Both the position numbers and the translations under genes were made by a program. A stretch of DNA of 9,978 bases from Flavobacteriaceae bacterium. Its GTDB lineage: Bacteria; Bacteroidota; Bacteroidia; Flavobacteriales; Flavobacteriaceae. Positions 7,269 to 9,978 of the stretch are shown in pieces (the stretch's first letter is position 1; every line of letters starts with the position of its first letter). The stretch spans positions 1 through 9,978 of the forward strand of contig JAGLDM010000361.1 of the NCBI GenBank assembly GCA_023145595.1, written 5' to 3'. The notes below the pieces were generated by a model. It was not told where the DNA came from. It was given only the letters and a program-made list of their open reading frames with translations, and searched no databases.

Positions 7269-7340
7269 GCAGTTATGAAGGAATAGGTATTTTTTAGGTT
7301 GGGAACTACAAGGAAACACAATTTATAATTGCTTGTTTTA
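7261..7340. repeat. 80-bp inverted-repeat structure
   Basis: TAAAACAAGCA at 7261-7271 is exactly repeated in inverted orientation as TGCTTGTTTTA at 7330-7340. Continuing inward, the match is 16 bp with one mismatch, with about 48 bp between the arms. It lies between the intact lipoprotein gene and its decayed paralogue. It could be the ends of a small non-coding mobile element or a long-spaced regulatory dyad. No target-site duplication is evident and no second copy is in the window. Confidence 0.45.
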
Positions 7341-7368
7341 GGGAAAAAATTCCTAGTTGTATTTGGTT

Positions 7369-7590
7369 TTAATCGCATATCCTATTGGGGGATTCATATA
7401 ATTCTAAGGCATCAACATCTTCATCAGAACGGCTATAGGTTTTAGTTTCAATATCACCGTCCTCCTCATATTTGATGACTAAATCATCGTTTTCAATCGT
7501 AAGAGTAATAGTTTCAGTATCATCTTCGTCTATTTACAAAAATTTGCTCCAAACAATAAGGGGCTTTTTGAACATTATTCAAATGGTAAC
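7369..7590 (-). pseudogene. decayed C-terminal remnant of a paralogous lipoprotein
   Basis: Read on the minus strand, an open frame from 7533 to the TAA at 7369-7371 gives about 54 residues, including TETITLTIENDDLVIKYEED and YSRSDEDVDALELYE. This aligns with the C-terminus of the neighbouring lipoprotein (SSDEDVDELKKC), and a 20-bp stretch ending in the DEDVD codons is identical in both. The frame is closed upstream by TAA at 7534-7536. A shifted frame just upstream reads KAPYCLEQIFVN, which may continue the same protein past a frameshift. There is no start codon, signal peptide or N-terminal half. The upstream limit is approximate. Confidence 0.6.
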
Positions 7591-7642
7591 TTTAGGATAG
7601 ATTTCATGAGATAAATTTAAGGGCTTTCTGCTTAAAATCTTC

Positions 7643-7650
7643 TATTTTTG
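7643..7650 (+). promoter_or_regulatory. candidate -7 element of the DinB-like gene
   Basis: TATTTTTG matches TAnnTTTG and lies 18 bp before the ATG at 7669, which implies a leader of only about 12 nt. The -33 region is poor: TTTA at 7616-7619 is the closest at acceptable spacing. TAATAGG directly precedes the ATG, as it does before nadA. Confidence 0.45.
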
Positions 7651-7668
7651 TAAAAAACATATAATAGG

Positions 7669-8124
7669 ATGGATAAACAATTTGACATACTTCTGAAAAG
7701 TCGAGAATTAGTAATAAAACTTATAGACGGCTATACTCTTGAACAATTAAATAAAACTCCAGAAGGGTTTGGGAATAATATCATTTGGAATATTGCACAT
7801 TTGGTGGTAACTCAACAGTTATTATGTTATAAGTTTTCTGGTGTTTCTATGCGTGTTTCAGATGATATGATTAATAAATATATGAAAGGGACATCGCCTA
7901 AATCGCCCGTTTCTAGTGTAGAATTTGAAGAAATCAAAAAGATGTTTTTAGAGTTGCCTCTGCAATTGGAAAGTGATTTTAGACTAGGTGTTTTTAAATC
8001 GTACGAAACGTATGAAACGAGTGTAAATGTAACTTTAACAGATATAGATTCTGCGACAGCATTTAACAACCTTCATGAGGGAATTCATTTAGGAGTAATA
8101 TTGGCTTTGAGGAAATTGGTGTAG
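7669..8124 (+). CDS. DinB-like four-helix metal-binding protein
   Basis: The 151-residue protein has the DinB/YfiT-like layout: an N-terminal helix, then IIWNIAHLVVTQQLLCYKFSG (38-58) with His44, a middle region, and a last helix LHEGIHLGVILALRKL (135-150) with His136 and His140. His44, His136 and His140 would form the three-histidine metal site (usually nickel, zinc or iron) of this superfamily. The length is normal. Members act as thiol transferases or hydrolases, or are of unknown function, so a substrate cannot be named. It is predicted cytoplasmic, without a signal peptide. It is a single gene with its own candidate promoter. It ends 4 bp before the convergent beta-barrel gene, and no terminator is clear in the shared A/T-rich junction. 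Confidence 0.88.
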   Translation: MDKQFDILLKSRELVIKLIDGYTLEQLNKTPEGFGNNIIWNIAHLVVTQQLLCYKFSGVSMRVSDDMINKYMKGTSPKSPVSSVEFEEIKKMFLELPLQLESDFRLGVFKSYETYETSVNVTLTDIDSATAFNNLHEGIHLGVILALRKLV

Positions 8125-8128
8125 TATT

Positions 8129-8938
8129 TTAATTTAAATAATAGATGTAACCAACGTGAAGCCACATTGACCAATCGTTATACTTATTCGCCTGGTCATT
8201 ACGAGCATTTAGACCTTCTATCCAATCAGAGAAGTAATATGAGCCACGACCTTCAATAAATATATCAGAATATTCTCCAATTTTAAGTCGTGTACCTGCA
8301 GCCAAGGAGATAGACATCGTTTTGCCTTTTGAGTCTCTGGCGGCGCTTGAACTATCCCATTTTGTATAGAGCAAATTGTTTCCTTTCCAATCTCCATTTC
8401 CATATCTTGTGTATATAGATGGATTGTAAAAATCGACTCCAACTCCGAAAGAAACATAAGGAGCCCATATTAAGTCAGGGTCTCTCCTTGTTCCGAAATC
8501 ATGGATGTTTACAAAATGAAACTCCATGGCTGTACCTAGATGCCAAACCTCTGTTTTTCCATGCATGGCCTTTAATTTGTCTCCATTTACACCTATTGCG
8601 TGATCTACCCACTTTCCGTAATGCTCGAATTTAGAATTGTGATATGAAAGTTCATTTCTTAATCTAAAATGTTCGGCGAAATAAGTGGTTCGTTGGTTCC
8701 AAGCATATCGATAATTTGTAAAAGTTAAATAATAAAGGAAGCCTACTCCAATACCACCATTTCTGGCTACACCACTTTTTAAATCATGACGTTGTCCATA
8801 ATCTGTCATGAAACTACTAGCACCTATGGCAACACCAACTTCGTTAGTTAAGTTACTATGCCACCTCTGTGCATTAGCACTAAATACAAAGGCGAATACA
8901 GATATTGCTAGGGTTAATGTTTTAATTTTATGACTCAA
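8129..8938 (-). CDS. outer-membrane beta-barrel protein of a flavobacterial type
   Basis: The 269-residue product starts with a type I signal peptide, MSHKIKTLTLAISVFAFVFS, with cleavage predicted after ANA at residue 23, leaving Gln-Arg-Trp at the mature start. The mature part alternates aromatic and glycine-rich strands: NEVGVAIGASSFMTDYGQR (32-50), GIGVGFLYYLTF (62-73), WAPYVSFGVGVDFY (158-171), SISLAAGTRLKIG (209-221), DIFIEGRGSYYFSDWI (225-240) and the end WLHVGYIYYLN. This pattern suits a small outer-membrane barrel. It resembles the THC0290_0291-type proteins of Flavobacteriaceae, from memory only. No function is known. The start is TTG at 8936-8938; there is no in-frame ATG before residue 44, and a stop lies six codons upstream. 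The start region is tandemly duplicated. Confidence 0.85.
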   Translation of the reverse strand: MSHKIKTLTLAISVFAFVFSANAQRWHSNLTNEVGVAIGASSFMTDYGQRHDLKSGVARNGGIGVGFLYYLTFTNYRYAWNQRTTYFAEHFRLRNELSYHNSKFEHYGKWVDHAIGVNGDKLKAMHGKTEVWHLGTAMEFHFVNIHDFGTRRDPDLIWAPYVSFGVGVDFYNPSIYTRYGNGDWKGNNLLYTKWDSSSAARDSKGKTMSISLAAGTRLKIGEYSDIFIEGRGSYYFSDWIEGLNARNDQANKYNDWSMWLHVGYIYYLN

Positions 8939-8974
8939 ATTGGGGTTGATGTTTTAATTTTATGACTCAAAATT
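8911..8974. repeat. 32-bp tandem duplication across the beta-barrel gene start
   Basis: Units 8911-8942 and 8943-8974 share GGGTT, one changed base, then ATGTTTTAATTTTATGACTC and CAAA. Two units in direct tandem, 32 bp apart and nearly identical, cover the TTG start and the first nine codons of the minus-strand gene. Because 32 is not a multiple of three, the upstream copy (TTG at 8968-8970) reads an 11-residue peptide, MSHKIKTSTPI, that stops at TGA 8935-8937. That stop overlaps the TTG of the real gene. Confidence 0.85.
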
Positions 8975-8984
8975 TGTTGTTAAA

Positions 8985-8992
8985 CAAAAATA
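8985..8992 (-). promoter_or_regulatory. candidate -7 element of the beta-barrel gene
   Basis: Read on the minus strand this is TATTTTTG, which fits TAnnTTTG. It would start transcription near 8978, about 40 nt before the TTG start, so the duplicated start region would lie inside the leader. A second match, TACATTTG, lies about 17 bp further upstream. No clear -33 TTG is seen for the nearer element. Confidence 0.4.
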
Positions 8993-9043
8993 ATCAGATA
9001 GCAAATGTAGGGTTTATTTATTGCTATTGAAAACATTACGACA

Positions 9044-9978
9044 TTAATTTATGTAAAAGACTTCAGCTTCTTCCCAATTAGCTCGGATTTCAATTTGTTT
9101 TTTCATATAAATTACTTCTTCGGGAGGGGTTCTTTTTAGAAAATTTCCAGAATCCCATTTTCCGTTTTTGTTGGTGTCATAAATAATTTTAAACAGATAC
9201 TTTTTAGGATTTAAATACTCAAATCTAAAGCGTCTATTTTCATTTGCAATTTCTCTCTGAATCAATTCGCCAGAGTCATCAGACATTTCTAATATGTAAG
9301 GAAAATTTTTTACGTTTTGAACAGTTATTTCAATGGCTCCATAGTCATCTAGGCTTTTCGTATTTGCTTTAAATTGTAGCGTGTCATTCACATTTCCAAA
9401 TAAATCCTCAATGGCTTTTGGCATAATATTGATATGATATTTTTGTTCTGGCTTATGATCAAATTCCAGTTTTAATCGTGTTCTTGAGGGGGCTAATTTT
9501 GTAGTAAAATAGACCTCTAAAGAATCTTTATCCAAAATTTTAATTTTAGATCTATTTACTTTTTCTATTGGAATGTTTGTTCTAATGGCAAAAGTATCTC
9601 TTAAACTTAATGAACTTTTACTCTCTGCGCTTACCATTAACGAATCGGTTTCTTTAGACCTCAATCTAATAACAATATTCTTTTTATAGTCTCCTTTCAA
9701 TATTTCAAAAACAAGGGAGTCTTTATATATTGGAGTGTGCCAATAACTAACAGTATCGTGTTCTTTTTCAAAAACCATATGAGATTTAAATCCTTCTGGT
9801 TTTTCAGAAAGTAAATTAATTTTTAGATTTTTAGGATCTCCTTCATATCCAAAAAAGATATGACCTTTTTTTATTTCAGACGGACGTGTTGCAGCAAATT
9901 CTGGAACTTCTTTAAACATGTTAAACGTGTAATCGTCTTCGGTAGGGAGCGTGATAAAATCTTTTTGGAACCCGATTT
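9044..9978 (-). CDS. C-terminal part of an Ig-like-domain protein, cut by the window edge
   Basis: The frame ends at TAA 9044-9046 and stays open to the right edge. Codons before the internal Met at 9919 read IGFQKDFITLPTEDDYTFN, so the true start lies beyond 9978 and about 311 residues are visible. The sequence is rich in beta-strand segments separated by polar turns. Its last part, YLFKIIYDTNKNGKWDSGNF followed by PEEVIYMKKQIEIRANWE, is characteristic of large Bacteroidetes proteins with an N-terminal SbsA/Big_5-type Ig-like domain, often lipoproteins. DTNKNGKWD has the spacing of a calcium-binding DxNxNGxxD loop. Its role is unknown; an envelope location is likely but the signal region is outside the window. 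It has the same orientation as the beta-barrel gene, with a 105-bp gap. Confidence 0.85.
   Translation of the reverse strand, partial: IGFQKDFITLPTEDDYTFNMFKEVPEFAATRPSEIKKGHIFFGYEGDPKNLKINLLSEKPEGFKSHMVFEKEHDTVSYWHTPIYKDSLVFEILKGDYKKNIVIRLRSKETDSLMVSAESKSSLSLRDTFAIRTNIPIEKVNRSKIKILDKDSLEVYFTTKLAPSRTRLKLEFDHKPEQKYHINIMPKAIEDLFGNVNDTLQFKANTKSLDDYGAIEITVQNVKNFPYILEMSDDSGELIQREIANENRRFRFEYLNPKKYLFKIIYDTNKNGKWDSGNFLKRTPPEEVIYMKKQIEIRANWEEAEVFYIN

Noticed and set aside
8419..8634. Open frame of 71 codons on the + strand antisense to the beta-barrel gene
   Set aside because: It is the complementary reading of a supported coding region, with no promoter or ribosome site.
1..9978. CRISPR arrays, tRNA or rRNA genes, transposase genes
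   Set aside because: I saw no regularly spaced repeats, no cloverleaf-like segments and no recombinase or transposase motifs on either strand.

Overview
The window looks like a chromosomal segment of a marine-type Bacteroidetes, most likely a member of the Flavobacteriaceae. It is AT-rich and has weak Shine-Dalgarno sequences. Several genes are preceded by the Bacteroidetes -7 element TAnnTTTG. It also carries family-typical proteins: a surface lipoprotein with Cys-Asn-Asp4 after its lipobox, a flavobacterial outer-membrane beta-barrel, and an Ig-like lipoprotein-type protein. No tRNA, rRNA, CRISPR array or transposase gene was seen.

Left part (1-2450): an unrecognised 602-residue conserved-looking cytoplasmic protein with a TIM-barrel-like phosphate-binding motif and several cysteine motifs (+). 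It converges on an Rrf2-family Fe-S regulator gene (-), which is interrupted by an in-frame TAA at codon 97. The reading frame resumes directly after the stop and encodes the rest of the expected Fe-S domain.

Centre (2589-6298): nadA and nadB (+, 1 bp apart) make quinolinate from aspartate for NAD synthesis. They are divergent from the Rrf2 gene and convergent with a 12-helix membrane protein that resembles heme-copper-oxidase subunit I but lacks part of the metal ligand set. The group Fe-S sensor / Fe-S quinolinate synthase / oxidase-like membrane protein suggests, as inference only, a link to nitric oxide or Fe-S stress.

Right part (6299-9978): a gene-poor stretch has a possible 29-residue peptide and a strong hairpin terminator. 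Next comes a surface lipoprotein gene (-) with a good promoter. Behind it lie an 80-bp inverted-repeat structure and a decayed second copy of the lipoprotein's C-terminal part. Then follow a DinB-like metal-dependent protein (+), an outer-membrane beta-barrel protein (-) whose start region is tandemly duplicated by 32 bp, and the C-terminal part of an Ig-like-domain protein (-) that runs off the right edge.

The most interesting items are the stop-interrupted Rrf2 regulator, the oxidase-like protein with incomplete ligands, the duplicated start region and the unassigned 602-residue protein. Nothing here is firm evidence of a wholly new system.
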